Below are positions 53,701 to 62,701 of a DNA stretch of 64,000 bases, in pieces. A model generated the notes under the pieces. It did no database searches. It was not told the DNA's origin and saw nothing but the letters and a program-made list of their open reading frames with translations. Source of the stretch: Pseudomonas fluorescens. Lineage in GTDB: Bacteria > Pseudomonadota > Gammaproteobacteria > Pseudomonadales > Pseudomonadaceae. The translations under genes and the position numbers were made by a program. The stretch is taken from the NCBI GenBank assembly GCA_902825215.1, contig LR782234.1:3224001-3288000 (forward strand), given 5' to 3'. Position 1 is the stretch's first letter. Each line of letters opens with the position of its first letter.

Positions 53701-55001
53701 GCGCCCTTCTTGGCCTTGTCAGTCACGGCGGCGTCCGGCGCGTTGGCGGCGGATTTGCCTTGCAGGTGTTCGGTCGGCGTGGTCGGCACCTGATTGCTGT
53801 CGTTGACCACTTCCACTTCACTGCCCTCTTTCAGGCGGTCGGTGCCTTCCAGCACCACGCGGTCGCCTGCCGCCAACCCTTCGGTGACGACGGTGTTCTC
53901 GCCATCACTGGCGCCGATCTTCAGCTGGCGAATGGTGACTTTCTTGTCGCCGTCCAGCGCATAGACGAAGGTGCCGTTGGTGCCGAACTGAATCGCCGCC
54001 GACGGTGCCAGCACCACGCCCTTCAGCGTGTCCGCAAGCAAGTGGACGTTGACGAACTGATTGGGGAACAGCGCCTGATCGCGGTTATCGTAACGGGCCT
54101 TGAATTTCAGGGTGCCGGTGGCGACGTCGATCTGGTTGTCGAGGCTTTGCAGTACACCGGTGGCCTGCAGTTTGCTGTCGCCGCGATCCCACGCTTCGGC
54201 CTGCAGTTTGGCGCCGCTGCGATAGCGTGCGAGTACGGTGTCGAGGCTGTTTTCCGGCAAGGTGAACGCCACGCTGATTGGCTGCGTCTGGGTAATCACT
54301 GCCAGCGCGGTGGTGTCGTTGGCGGTAACGAGGTTACCGACGTCGACCTGACGCAAGCCGACGCGCCCGGCAATCGGTGCGCGGATTTTAGTGAATTCGA
54401 GATTGAGTTTGGCGTCGTTGACCGCGGCCTGATTGGTCTTGACCGTGCCCAGATACTGGCCGACCAGCGCTTCAGCGGTATCCAGGGTCTGCTTGGCGAT
54501 GCTGTCTTCTTTATACAGGCCGCGATAACGCTCGACGTCGACCTGAGCATTCTTCAGCTGCGCCTGATTCTGCAGCAAGGTGCCTTCGGCCTGGAGCAAG
54601 GCGTTCTGGTACGGACGCGGATCGATCTCGGCCAGTACGTCGCCAGCCTTGACCATTTGCCCTTCTTCGAAATTGATCTTCATCAGCTCGCCGCCGACCC
54701 GGCTGCGCACGTTGATGGTATTGAGCGCCGTCACAGTGCCCAGCGCCTTGTAATACAGCGGGAAGTCCCCCGTTACCGCTGGTGCCACGCGCACCGGAAT
54801 CGGCCCGGTGCCGCCACCGAAGCCCGGCCGCATCATCCCCGAACGCCCGGTGTGTCCGGCCGCCTTGTCACCGCCCTCCTTGTGGGCGGAACCGGCGGGC
54901 CAGAATTTCCAGCACAGAACGGCGATCACCAACAGGACAAGCAGGCTGATCAGCCAGCGACGGGATTTGCGGGAGGACGATTGCATGGAGTTATTGACCA
55001 T
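53697..55001 (-). CDS. muxA: RND periplasmic adaptor MuxA (MdtA-like)
   Basis: This is a 434-residue membrane-fusion protein. An N-terminal anchor ([18 protein letters not shown]) follows a basic start; the lipoyl/hairpin region ([20 protein letters not shown], then [18 protein letters not shown]) and beta-barrel domain follow. The C-terminal tail ([11 protein letters not shown] to the end) is low-complexity. Met at 54986 is an alternative start, and neither has a clear ribosome-binding site. It is the first gene of the efflux operon, and a tpx terminator separates it from the gene upstream. Confidence 0.92.
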   Translation of the reverse strand: MVNNSMQSSSRKSRRWLISLLVLLVIAVLCWKFWPAGSAHKEGGDKAAGHTGRSGMMRPGFGGGTGPIPVRVAPAVTGDFPLYYKALGTVTALNTINVRSRVGGELMKINFEEGQMVKAGDVLAEIDPRPYQNALLQAEGTLLQNQAQLKNAQVDVERYRGLYKEDSIAKQTLDTAEALVGQYLGTVKTNQAAVNDAKLNLEFTKIRAPIAGRVGLRQVDVGNLVTANDTTALAVITQTQPISVAFTLPENSLDTVLARYRSGAKLQAEAWDRGDSKLQATGVLQSLDNQIDVATGTLKFKARYDNRDQALFPNQFVNVHLLADTLKGVVLAPSAAIQFGTNGTFVYALDGDKKVTIRQLKIGASDGENTVVTEGLAAGDRVVLEGTDRLKEGSEVEVVNDSNQVPTTPTEHLQGKSAANAPDAAVTDKAKKGA

Positions 55002-55133
55002 TGGGCGCGTGGGCTTCTATTACGGGAGGCTGAACGATAAGCACTGACTGGATTTAAGCAAAGCAGCTTTACCGGCAATTTACCTTGCACTTACGTTTCA
55101 AGGTGTGAGGCAAAACCCTGATACACAAATGAA

Positions 55134-55159
55134 AACGGCCTGGACAGGGCCAGGCCGTT
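55134..55159 (-). terminator. Intrinsic terminator of tpx
   Basis: The stem AACGGCCTG / CAGGCCGTT (9 bp), read on the minus strand, is followed by TTTTC, 17 bases after the tpx stop. It fits a rho-independent terminator that keeps tpx transcription out of muxA. Confidence 0.8.
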
Positions 55160-55175
55160 AACAATTGTAAAAGCC

Positions 55176-55676
55176 TTACTTGAGAACGGACAGTGCCGCT
55201 TCGTAGTTTGGCTCTTCAGCGATTTCCTTGACCAGTTCGCTGTGCAGGACTTTGTCGTTTTCGTCCAGCACGACTACTGCGCGGGCGGTCAGGCCTTTCA
55301 GCGGGCCGTCAGCGATGGCGACGCCGTAGTTTTCGATGAACTCGGCACCGCGCAGGGTCGACAGGTTCTTGACGTTTTCCAGACCTTCGGCACCGCAGAA
55401 ACGCGCCTGAGCAAACGGCAGGTCAGCGGAAATGCACAGCACCACGGTGTTGCTGATGTCATTGGCCTGAGCGTTGAACTTGCGCACAGAGGTGGCACAG
55501 GTCGGGGTGTCGACGCTTGGGAAAATGTTCAGCACTTTGCGCTTGCCGGCGAAGTCTTTCAGGGTGACGTCAGACAGATCGCCGGCAACCAGAGAAAAGG
55601 CTGGCGCCTTGGAACCGGCTTGTGGCAACTGGCCGTTGACTTGAACCGGATTGCCTTTGAGGGTGACTTGAGCCAT
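55176..55676 (-). CDS. tpx: Thiol peroxidase Tpx
   Basis: This 166-residue atypical 2-Cys peroxiredoxin reduces hydroperoxides with thioredoxin. The peroxidatic Cys60 is in [10 protein letters not shown] and the resolving Cys94 in ARFCGAEGL, both at the usual positions. The length is normal. The gene is monocistronic with its own terminator. A TTGTATACAA palindrome lies about 115 bases upstream. Confidence 0.97.
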   Translation of the reverse strand: MAQVTLKGNPVQVNGQLPQAGSKAPAFSLVAGDLSDVTLKDFAGKRKVLNIFPSVDTPTCATSVRKFNAQANDISNTVVLCISADLPFAQARFCGAEGLENVKNLSTLRGAEFIENYGVAIADGPLKGLTARAVVVLDENDKVLHSELVKEIAEEPNYEAALSVLK

Positions 55677-55791
55677 GACTTGAGTCCTTCTGGTGTTTTT
55701 GATTGGAAAGCATGCAAGAGGCGGAAGTTAACCATGAAATGGCCTGGCGAGCTAAACCCTTCGGTGAATTGTTGGGGGCGAGCACGAGGAA

Positions 55792-55801
55792 TTGTATACA
55801 A
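55792..55801. promoter_or_regulatory. Palindromic TTGTATACAA, possible operator
   Basis: A perfect 10-bp palindrome in the 311-base divergent gap between tpx and the YciI-like gene resembles half-site arrangements bound by GntR-family regulators. It abuts a REP pair, so its distance from either promoter is uncertain. There is no other evidence. Confidence 0.3.
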
Positions 55802-55895
55802 CCCTGTAGGAGTGAGCCTGCTCGCGATAGCGATGTGTCAGCCAACGTATGAATCTCTGACACACCGCTATCGCGAGCAGGCTCACTCCTACAGT
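55802..55895. repeat. REP pair, variant A with T/A changes
   Basis: An inverted pair with cores GGAGTGAGCCTGCTCGCGAT and its complement: a coordinated change (GCGAGCC to GTGAGCC) is kept in both arms, so hairpin pairing is preserved. Confidence 0.9.
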
Positions 55896-55987
55896 TATTT
55901 TTGCGTTATCGCGTGAAATGGTGTCGATTCAGCGCTGCGCCATTCGACCAGCTAGCGAAACCTCCCTTTTTTTCAGGAGCACCCGCC

Positions 55988-56413
55988 ATGCGTTTCATGA
56001 TTCTTGTCAAAGCCAGCGCCGATTCGGAAGCCGGTGTCATGCCCAGCGAAGAACTGCTCACCGCCATGGGCAATTTCAACGAAGCACTGGCCCAGGCCGG
56101 CGTTCTGGTCAGCGCCGATGGTCTGCACCCGAGCAGCAAAGGCGCACGGGTCAGGTTCTCCGGTGACCAGCGCAGCGTGATCGATGGCCCGTTCATCGAA
56201 ACCAAAGAGCTGATCGCCGGCTATTGGGTCTGGGAAGTCAAATCGAAGGAAGAAGCCATCGAATGGGTCAAGCGTTGCCCCAACCCGATGCCCGGTACCG
56301 AGGCTGAGATCGAGATCAGGCAGATTTTCTCTGCTGACGACTTCGGCGAACAGCTGTCGCCGTCATTGTGTGAGCAAGAACAGCGTATTCGCGAGCAGGT
56401 GAAAAAGACCTGA
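55988..56413 (+). CDS. YciI/DGPF-domain protein
   Basis: This is a 141-residue protein. MRFMILVKASADSEAGVMPS, GDQRSVIDGPFIETKELIAG and the following GYWVWEVKSKEEAIEWVKRC are typical of the YciI-like DGPF family, often found next to ECF sigma-factor genes. No sigma factor lies here. A C-terminal 25-residue helical tail is extra. The ATG 55988 gives the family N-terminus. The role is unknown; related proteins are ferredoxin-like dimers without a proven enzyme activity. Confidence 0.85.
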   Translation: MRFMILVKASADSEAGVMPSEELLTAMGNFNEALAQAGVLVSADGLHPSSKGARVRFSGDQRSVIDGPFIETKELIAGYWVWEVKSKEEAIEWVKRCPNPMPGTEAEIEIRQIFSADDFGEQLSPSLCEQEQRIREQVKKT

Positions 56414-56654
56414 CAAGCTCGCTACGTGCGTTGTTCCCCCTACACCAAGGAATTGACTCCTTCGACTGGCTAACCCCCGATTAGCTGCTAGTTTCAGAAG
56501 GACCTGTCTTACAGGCTTGATAAAGAACGGAAATACGCAGGGGCGGTGAAACAGCACCCTGTTGTCCTGAAACACACCATGGAATCGGGAAATGATCTGC
56601 AGTCGAGCCGGGATTACTGATTTTCAGCGCGGGCGGGACGGCGCAGCGTGGCCG

Positions 56655-57605
56655 ATGTTCAATCCGTTGGTGATGCGCCCGTTGCTGGCGCTGTGCATGT
56701 GCAGCAGTCCTACGCTGTACGCCGCCGAAGGTGGCGTCGGTCGGCCGATCACTGGCCAGCAGGTGTTCACCAACGCCGGCATCGTGCCGCCGAAGCCCGG
56801 TTGGGTCATGTCGTTGACCAGCATCTGGTACGACGGTTCGCTCAAGGGCAGCGATGGCGCGCCGATTTCCGGCGCGGTCAGTGGCGGTATCGACATGAAA
56901 GTGTCCTACACCATCGCCAACCTGACCCATGTCTGGAACACCGGCACCGGGCGCTGGAACTTCGCTTCGGCGTTGGGCCTGCCGGTGCAGTACACCGACA
57001 TCCAGGCAAGCATCACCGGCCCGCGCGGCCGCACGCTGGGAGACAGCGACTCCGGCACGCAGATCGCCGATGCACTGATCACACCGCTCGCCGCCGGTTA
57101 TCACTTCGACGAACTCAATCACCTCGCGCTGTCATTGCCGATCTACGTACCGACCGGCGCCTATAACAAGGACCGTCTGGCCAACCCCGGTCAGAACAAT
57201 TACACCTTCATGCCAACCGTGGCCTTTACCCACCTCGATGGCAAGGGCGGCGAGTTCACCCTGTCCAGCGGACTGGAGCTCTACACCGAGAACGACGCCA
57301 CCGACTATCGCAACGGCAACCTCTTTACCCTTGATGCGCTGTGGACCCATGGTCTAGGCAACGGCTGGAACGCGGGAGTCGCCGCCGGTTATATCCAGCA
57401 ACTGACCGACGACAAAGGCCAGACCGCCAATACGTTCAACGGCTATCGCGGCCGCTCGGTCGGCGCCGGCCCGGTAGTCGGCTGGTCCGGCAAATTCGCC
57501 GATGCCCAGGCCAACATCAGCGCGCGCTGGGTGCCTGAGTTCGACACCAAAAACCGCCCCGAAGGCAACGGCTTCAGCGTCAACCTGACCTTGGCATTTT
57601 TCTAG
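56655..57605 (+). CDS. Outer-membrane protein, phenol MetA/SphA-like
   Basis: This 316-residue barrel protein belongs to the family annotated as MetA-pathway of phenol degradation (Phenol_MetA_deg). I choose ATG 56655, which gives a clean signal peptide (MFNPLVMRPLLALCMCSSP, cut after YAA); ATG 56592 is in frame and would add 21 polar residues. The barrel strands alternate (KVSYTIANLTHVWNTG, EFTLSSGLELYTEN, ANISARWVPEFDT) and it ends in VNLTLAFF with a terminal Phe. It may admit or export a hydrophobic compound. The preceding gap has no clear promoter; moxR follows 23 bases later. Confidence 0.75.
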   Translation: MFNPLVMRPLLALCMCSSPTLYAAEGGVGRPITGQQVFTNAGIVPPKPGWVMSLTSIWYDGSLKGSDGAPISGAVSGGIDMKVSYTIANLTHVWNTGTGRWNFASALGLPVQYTDIQASITGPRGRTLGDSDSGTQIADALITPLAAGYHFDELNHLALSLPIYVPTGAYNKDRLANPGQNNYTFMPTVAFTHLDGKGGEFTLSSGLELYTENDATDYRNGNLFTLDALWTHGLGNGWNAGVAAGYIQQLTDDKGQTANTFNGYRGRSVGAGPVVGWSGKFADAQANISARWVPEFDTKNRPEGNGFSVNLTLAFF

Positions 57606-57628
57606 ACCCGGCCACAAAGGACTGTCTC

Positions 57629-58609
57629 ATGACCGCGCTCAGCGACCTCAACGCCCTGCAAGCCAGCATCGCCGAAGCGGTGCTCGGTCAGGATCAAGTC
57701 ATCCGGCAGATCCTGCTCGGCCTCCTGGCCAACGGCCATTTGCTGCTGGAAAGCCTGCCGGGGCTGGCCAAGACCCGCACCGTCAAAGCGCTGGCCAGGC
57801 ACCTTGATGCGAAGATGAGCCGCATCCAGTTCACCCCGGATTTGCTGCCCTCGGACATCACCGGTGCCGAGGTGCTGCATCAGGTCGAGGGCAAAAACGA
57901 AATCCGTTTCCAGCCCGGCCCGCTGTTCGGCAACCTGATTCTCGCCGACGAAATCAACCGTGCCCCGGCCAAGGTCCAGGCGGCCTTGCTCGAAGCCATG
58001 GAGGAACGCCAGATCACCGTGGCCGGCAACAGCCATGCGCTGCCGGAACTGTTCATCGTCGTGGCGACGCAAAACCCGATCGAGCAGGAAGGCACCTACC
58101 CGCTGCCGGAAGCGCAGATGGACCGTTTCCTGATGAAGGTGCTGCTCGATTACCCGAGCGCCGAAAACGAAAGTCAGGTGCTGCGATTGCTGCGTAACGA
58201 AGAGTTCGCCCAAGGCGCGAGCACCGCGCCGGCCAAGGGTTTCAACCTCGCCCAGGAGGTGATTTTCGCGGCGCGCAAGGAAGTCAGCGCCGTGCATGTC
58301 TCGCCGGCCATCGACAGCTACCTGATCAACCTGATCAACGCGACCCGCTATCCCGCCGATTACGACGAAGATCTGGCACGCTGGATCACCATCGGCGCCA
58401 GTCCGCGTGGCGGTATCGGTCTGGACCGTTGCGCGCGCGCCGATGCGTGGTTGCAGGGGCAGGATTTCGTTTCCCCGGACAACGTCCGCGTGGTGGTGCA
58501 TCCGGTGCTGCGCCATCGCCTGCAACTGAGTTATGACGCAGTCGCGGATGGCGTCAGCGCCGACCAGGTGCTGGATCGCATCCTTGATAAAGTCGCGATT
58601 CCGGCATGA
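57629..58609 (+). CDS. MoxR family AAA+ ATPase
   Basis: This is a 326-residue cytoplasmic ATPase. Walker A is in the MoxR form LPGLAKT, Walker B is LILADEINRAP and the sensor region is ATQNPIEQEGTYPLPEAQMD. MoxR proteins act as chaperones for metal insertion or assembly and usually pair with von Willebrand A proteins, which follow. The ATG lies behind AAAGGAC, and its stop overlaps the DUF58 gene by ATGA. It opens the Bat operon. Confidence 0.95.
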   Translation: MTALSDLNALQASIAEAVLGQDQVIRQILLGLLANGHLLLESLPGLAKTRTVKALARHLDAKMSRIQFTPDLLPSDITGAEVLHQVEGKNEIRFQPGPLFGNLILADEINRAPAKVQAALLEAMEERQITVAGNSHALPELFIVVATQNPIEQEGTYPLPEAQMDRFLMKVLLDYPSAENESQVLRLLRNEEFAQGASTAPAKGFNLAQEVIFAARKEVSAVHVSPAIDSYLINLINATRYPADYDEDLARWITIGASPRGGIGLDRCARADAWLQGQDFVSPDNVRVVVHPVLRHRLQLSYDAVADGVSADQVLDRILDKVAIPA

Positions 58610-59541
58610 ACACCGACGGGCTGGTCTATGTCTCTCTTGCGCAACTGATGGCGCTGGAGTTCAAGGCCCGTGACCTGAGTTTTCTCGCCCGCCAGCCACG
58701 CGGCAGCATTCTTTCCGGCAACCATGCTTCGCGGCTGCGCGGGCGTGGTTTGAATTTTGATGAGCTGCGCCGCTATCAGCCCGGCGATGACTTGCGCCAC
58801 CTCGACTGGCGCGCGTCCTTGCGCACCGGCAAACCGGTGGTGCGCACCTTTACCGAGGAGCGTGACCGCCCGGCGCTGATTTTGGTCGACCAGCGCATGT
58901 CGATGTTCTTCGGCTCGCAGCGCAGCTTCAAATCTGCCCTTGCCGCCGAGCTTGCAGCGTTGGCGGCGTGGATGGTGTTCAACGCCGGGGATCGCGTTGG
59001 CGGGCTGGTATTCAACGACCAGCGCATCGACAGCGTCGCGCCGTTGCGCAGCCGCAAACGGGTGGAGGCGTTGCTCAGCCGCGTCGCCGAGCATAATCAG
59101 GTGCTGAGCGCGAGCAACCCTGACGCCGAAGATGAAGCGCAACTGGACACCGCCCTGCAACGCTGCCTCGCGCTGGCCGGGCACGATCATCTGATCTGCA
59201 TCGTCAGCGACTTCGCCGGGGCTGGCCCGCGCACCCTGCAACTGCTGCGGCAACTGGCGGCGCACAACGATGTGATCGCCTTGCAGGTCTACGATCCGCT
59301 GGCGCTGAAACTGCCGAGCAATGGCCGCTTGTTGGTCACTCAGGGCGAGTTACAGGTCGAACTGGCGGTCGACAAGCGCAACGTACGCCAGCCGCTGGGG
59401 GATTTTCTCAGCGGTCGCCTGCACGACGTCGCCAGCCTGCTGCGCCGCAGTCAGGTGCCGCTGATGATGTTCAGCAGCGCCGAAACCGCCCACGAGCAGC
59501 TACGTGCCGAACTGGGCAAAAGCGCCGGAGCACGGCGGTGA
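58606..59541 (+). CDS. DUF58 (BatA-associated VWA-like) protein
   Basis: This 311-residue protein has the DUF58 signature RRYQPGDDLRHLDWRASLRTGKPVVR at about residues 50-75 and a degenerate VWA fold after it (LILVDQRMSMF; HDHLICIVSDFAGAG). No membrane segment is seen. DUF58 proteins are constant partners of MoxR ATPases. Overlaps of 4 bases on both sides show tight coupling. Confidence 0.92.
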   Translation: MNTDGLVYVSLAQLMALEFKARDLSFLARQPRGSILSGNHASRLRGRGLNFDELRRYQPGDDLRHLDWRASLRTGKPVVRTFTEERDRPALILVDQRMSMFFGSQRSFKSALAAELAALAAWMVFNAGDRVGGLVFNDQRIDSVAPLRSRKRVEALLSRVAEHNQVLSASNPDAEDEAQLDTALQRCLALAGHDHLICIVSDFAGAGPRTLQLLRQLAAHNDVIALQVYDPLALKLPSNGRLLVTQGELQVELAVDKRNVRQPLGDFLSGRLHDVASLLRRSQVPLMMFSSAETAHEQLRAELGKSAGARR

Positions 59542-60137
59542 ACCAGAACATCCCCAGTATCGACCAGCTCAAGGAACTGGGCTTGCCCGCGCCGGTCAGC
59601 TACGCGCCGCAGACGTGGGGTTGGTGGGTGCTGCTCGGGATGTTGCTGCTCGCCGCATTGCTGCTCGGTTTGCGCCGATATTGGCAATGGCGCAGAGACG
59701 CTTATCGACGCGAAGGCCTGGCGCGACTGGCGCAACTGCGTGAGCGCAGTGATGATTTGAATGCCTTGCGCGAACTGCCGGAACTGCTCAAGCGCGTGGC
59801 GCTGTCGATGCCCACATCATCACAAAGATGGAACCCGATCCCTGTGGGAGCTGGCTTGCCAGCGATGAGGCCATCAAATTCAGCATCGGCGTTGACTGAC
59901 AGCACGCCATCGCTGGCAAGCCAGCTCCCACAGGGTATTGCGGCGTTAACGAAGGACGACTGGCAAGCCTTCCTGCAACGTCACAGCAAAAAACCGCTCC
60001 CCGGCGACTTCAGCACTCAACTCGCGCAACTCGCCTACGCCCCCGACGACACCCTGCGCGCTCTGCCCGCACCGCAACGTCAGGCGCTGTTCGACACCTG
60101 CCAATACTGGGTGGAGCATCACCATGTGGCAGCTTGA
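59538..60137 (+). CDS. DUF4381 membrane protein with in-frame REP insertion
   Basis: This is a 199-residue protein. One transmembrane segment (about residues 28-46, WGWWVLLGMLLLAALLLG) is followed by a cytoplasmic helical region (LARLAQLRERSDDLNALREL) and the C-terminal DWQAFLQRHS to VEHHHV part. Between them, residues about 101-133 ([10 protein letters not shown] ... SLASQLPQG) are encoded exactly by a complete variant B REP pair. The 96-base insert is a multiple of three with no stop, so the frame is kept. Without it the protein would be close to the usual family size. It overlaps the BatA gene by 14 bases. Confidence 0.85.
   Translation: MNQNIPSIDQLKELGLPAPVSYAPQTWGWWVLLGMLLLAALLLGLRRYWQWRRDAYRREGLARLAQLRERSDDLNALRELPELLKRVALSMPTSSQRWNPIPVGAGLPAMRPSNSASALTDSTPSLASQLPQGIAALTKDDWQAFLQRHSKKPLPGDFSTQLAQLAYAPDDTLRALPAPQRQALFDTCQYWVEHHHVAA
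59840..59935. repeat. REP pair, variant B, inside coding sequence
   Basis: Both arms GGGAGCTGGCTTGCCAGCGA and complement are complete, with a 50-base spacer. The same peptides ([17 protein letters not shown]) appear wherever this repeat is translated elsewhere in the window, which shows they come from the repeat. Confidence 0.95.
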
Positions 60138-61116
60138 TTACCCTTGGCTGTTGCTGCTGATGCCGCTGCCCTGGCTGGCTTACCGCTATCTGCCCGCCTA
60201 CAACGAAGCGCGCAGTGCCGTGCGCGTGCCGTTCTTTGCTGCGATGAGCCGCGCTGTCGGCGAAGCGCCGGGCGTTGTCGGCAGCCGCCGCAATCACTGG
60301 CAACTGCTGCTCAACCTGCTGGTCTGGGCGCTGATCCTGCTCGCCGCCGCGCGCCCGGTATTTGTCGAAAAGCCCCTCGAACGGCAACAACCGGTGCGCG
60401 ACCTGATGCTCGCCATCGACCTCTCGCAGTCGATGGAAACCGAAGATTTCACCAATGCCAACGGCGAGAAAATCAATCGCCTCGCAGCGGTCAAAGACGT
60501 CGTGCAAGGTTTCATCGACAAGCGCAAGGATGATCGCCTCGGCCTGATCGTGTTCGGCAGCGGCGCCTATCCGCAGGCGCCGCTGACCCTCGACCACGCC
60601 AGCCTGTCGCTGCTGCTCGCTGACACTGGCATCGGCATGGCCGGCCCCAATACGGCAATAGGCGATGCCATCGGCTTGAGTCTCAAGTTGCTGGATCAGG
60701 CCCACGAGCAGGAAAAGGTGCTGATCCTGCTCACCGACGGCAATGACACCAGCAGCGCGATCACCCCGGACCACGCGGCGCAAATGGCCGCCAGCAAAGG
60801 CGTGATCATCCATACCATCGGCATCGGCGACCCGAGCGCGTCGGGCGAGGCCAAGGTCAATCTGCCAGCGCTGGAGCAAATCGCCCAGAGCACCGGTGGT
60901 CAGTTCTTTCGCGCCGAAGACCGCAACGCGCTGAATCAGGTCTACGACACCCTCGATCGCCTCACGCCGCATCAGGTGAAAACCCTCAGCCATCAGCCGC
61001 AGCGCGAACTGTTTTACTGGCCGTTGACGGCCGCGCTGCTGATGCTGGCGCTGTATCACCTCGGCGCCCTGCTGCGGGTTCGGCTGGCCTTCGCTCGCCA
61101 GCGCGAGGAGGCCTGA
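60124..61116 (+). CDS. BatA-like von Willebrand A membrane protein
   Basis: This is a 330-residue protein. Hydrophobic segments lie near the start (PWLLLLMPLPWLAY), at about 57-75 and near 300-320; in between is a VWA domain with the MIDAS motif AIDLSQSMETE and a TDGNDTSSAI strand. BatA-type proteins contribute to envelope or oxidative stress tolerance together with MoxR, by analogy with Bacteroides Bat proteins. One base separates it from the next VWA gene. Confidence 0.92.
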   Translation: MWQLDYPWLLLLMPLPWLAYRYLPAYNEARSAVRVPFFAAMSRAVGEAPGVVGSRRNHWQLLLNLLVWALILLAAARPVFVEKPLERQQPVRDLMLAIDLSQSMETEDFTNANGEKINRLAAVKDVVQGFIDKRKDDRLGLIVFGSGAYPQAPLTLDHASLSLLLADTGIGMAGPNTAIGDAIGLSLKLLDQAHEQEKVLILLTDGNDTSSAITPDHAAQMAASKGVIIHTIGIGDPSASGEAKVNLPALEQIAQSTGGQFFRAEDRNALNQVYDTLDRLTPHQVKTLSHQPQRELFYWPLTAALLMLALYHLGALLRVRLAFARQREEA

Positions 61117-61117
61117 G

Positions 61118-62701
61118 ATGGAAATCAACCTCAGCGACCTGCACTTTCTACGCCCGGCATGGTTGCTGCTCGCGCTGTTCGCGGCGTCTTTGCCGCTGCT
61201 CTGGCGCCGCGGCCGCGACTTGCAACGACGTTTGCGCGGGCAGATCGCCGAACATCTGCTGCCGCATTTGTTGGTCACGCCTGAAGATCACGAGCGCCTG
61301 CGCCCGGTGCATGGGCTCTGCGCCTTGTTGATGCTTGGCGCGCTCGCCGCCGCCGGTCCGACCTGGGAACAGGACCGGCCCGACTTTCTGGAAAACCGCG
61401 CACCACTGATCCTCGCGGTGGATCTGTCGCCATCGATGGACGCCAGCGATGTGCAGCCAACCCGGCTGGATACCGTTAAGCACAAGCTGCACGATCTGAT
61501 CCAGCGCCGCGCCGGCGCACGTACCGCACTGATTGCCTACGCTGGCAGTGCGCACCTGGTGTTGCCGGCGACCGATGATCCGGCGTTGCTCGACACGTTT
61601 ATCCAGGCCCTGAACACCGGGCTGATCGATAAACCGGGCAAGAACGTTGGCGCCGTAATCGATCAGGCGAAACGCTTGCTCGACGCGGAAAAAACACCCG
61701 GCACCCTGCTGCTGCTCACTGATGGCGCCGACACCGCGCAACTCGACGCGCTCGATCAGCGTTTGCACGGTAGCGCCTTGCAGGTGCTGGTGCTGGCGGT
61801 GGGCAACGTCGACGGCGGCGCCATTCAGGGCGCCAACGGCCAACCACGCAGCGATGCCAACGGGCGCCCGGTACTGGGCAGCTTCGATCAGGCCGCGCTC
61901 AAGCAACTGGCGTCTGCGGTTGATGCACCGCTGGGCAGCCTGACGCTCAATGGCGACGATCTGGACTGGATCGAGTTGCACGCGCAACGGCACTTTCAGA
62001 CCAGCAGCGCCGAACAGCGTGAATTGCACTGGAAGGACGCGGGCTACTGGTTGTGCTGGCCGCTGTTGCTGCTCGCACTGTTCAACGTGCGCAGAGGCTG
62101 GAGCGTCAACTGGTTGCCCGGGCTTGTGGTAGCCGTGGGCCTGGGCTGGCCAGCGGCGCCAGCGCAGGCCAACGCACTGACCGACGCCTTTTTCACCCGC
62201 GACCAGCAGGGCCGCTGGGCCTTCGAACACGATCACTTGCCGCAGGCGGCGGCGCTGTTCGTCGACCCGTACTGGAAAGGCGTTGCGGCCTACCACGCAG
62301 CCGATTATGACCTTGCGTTGGCGACCTTCGCCCGACTGGACACACCGCAGGCTTATTTCTATCTGGGCAATATCTACGTGCGCCGCTTCAAGTTCGATCA
62401 GGCCATCGCCGCGTATAGCCAGGCGTTGAAACTGCAGCCGCAGTTCCCCGAAGCCACCGCCAATCTGGCCTTGGCACAAGCGCTGTTGAAAGACACCGAA
62501 AGCGCCGAGCAAAACGCGCCGGAAACCAAACCCGACGAGGTGAAGTTCGACAAGGCACCGGGCAAGGGCCAGAGCAAAGCGATCAAGACGGAACAAGCGG
62601 CTTCCGATGCGCTGTGGCTGCAGAACCTGACCACCTCGCCGGCGAAGTTCTTGCGGCAGAAGTTCAGGTTGCAGGATCAGCAGGAGGCAGCCAGTCGATG
62701 A
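61118..62701 (+). CDS. BatB-like VWA protein with TPR tail
   Basis: This is a 527-residue protein. Two N-terminal transmembrane segments precede a VWA domain with [18 protein letters not shown] third membrane segment pair ([15 protein letters not shown] and [13 protein letters not shown]) leads to TPR-like repeats ([23 protein letters not shown]). The tail is Lys/Asp-rich and probably disordered. It combines the functions of BatB and BatC in one chain, as usual in Pseudomonas. The stop overlaps the batD ATG. Confidence 0.9.
   Translation: MEINLSDLHFLRPAWLLLALFAASLPLLWRRGRDLQRRLRGQIAEHLLPHLLVTPEDHERLRPVHGLCALLMLGALAAAGPTWEQDRPDFLENRAPLILAVDLSPSMDASDVQPTRLDTVKHKLHDLIQRRAGARTALIAYAGSAHLVLPATDDPALLDTFIQALNTGLIDKPGKNVGAVIDQAKRLLDAEKTPGTLLLLTDGADTAQLDALDQRLHGSALQVLVLAVGNVDGGAIQGANGQPRSDANGRPVLGSFDQAALKQLASAVDAPLGSLTLNGDDLDWIELHAQRHFQTSSAEQRELHWKDAGYWLCWPLLLLALFNVRRGWSVNWLPGLVVAVGLGWPAAPAQANALTDAFFTRDQQGRWAFEHDHLPQAAALFVDPYWKGVAAYHAADYDLALATFARLDTPQAYFYLGNIYVRRFKFDQAIAAYSQALKLQPQFPEATANLALAQALLKDTESAEQNAPETKPDEVKFDKAPGKGQSKAIKTEQAASDALWLQNLTTSPAKFLRQKFRLQDQQEAASR

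Noticed and set aside
48489..53793. Plus-strand frames of 652 and 696 codons opposite muxC and muxB
   Set aside because: Antisense shadows, rich in Arg, His and Gln as typical for reverse reading of GC-biased membrane-protein genes.
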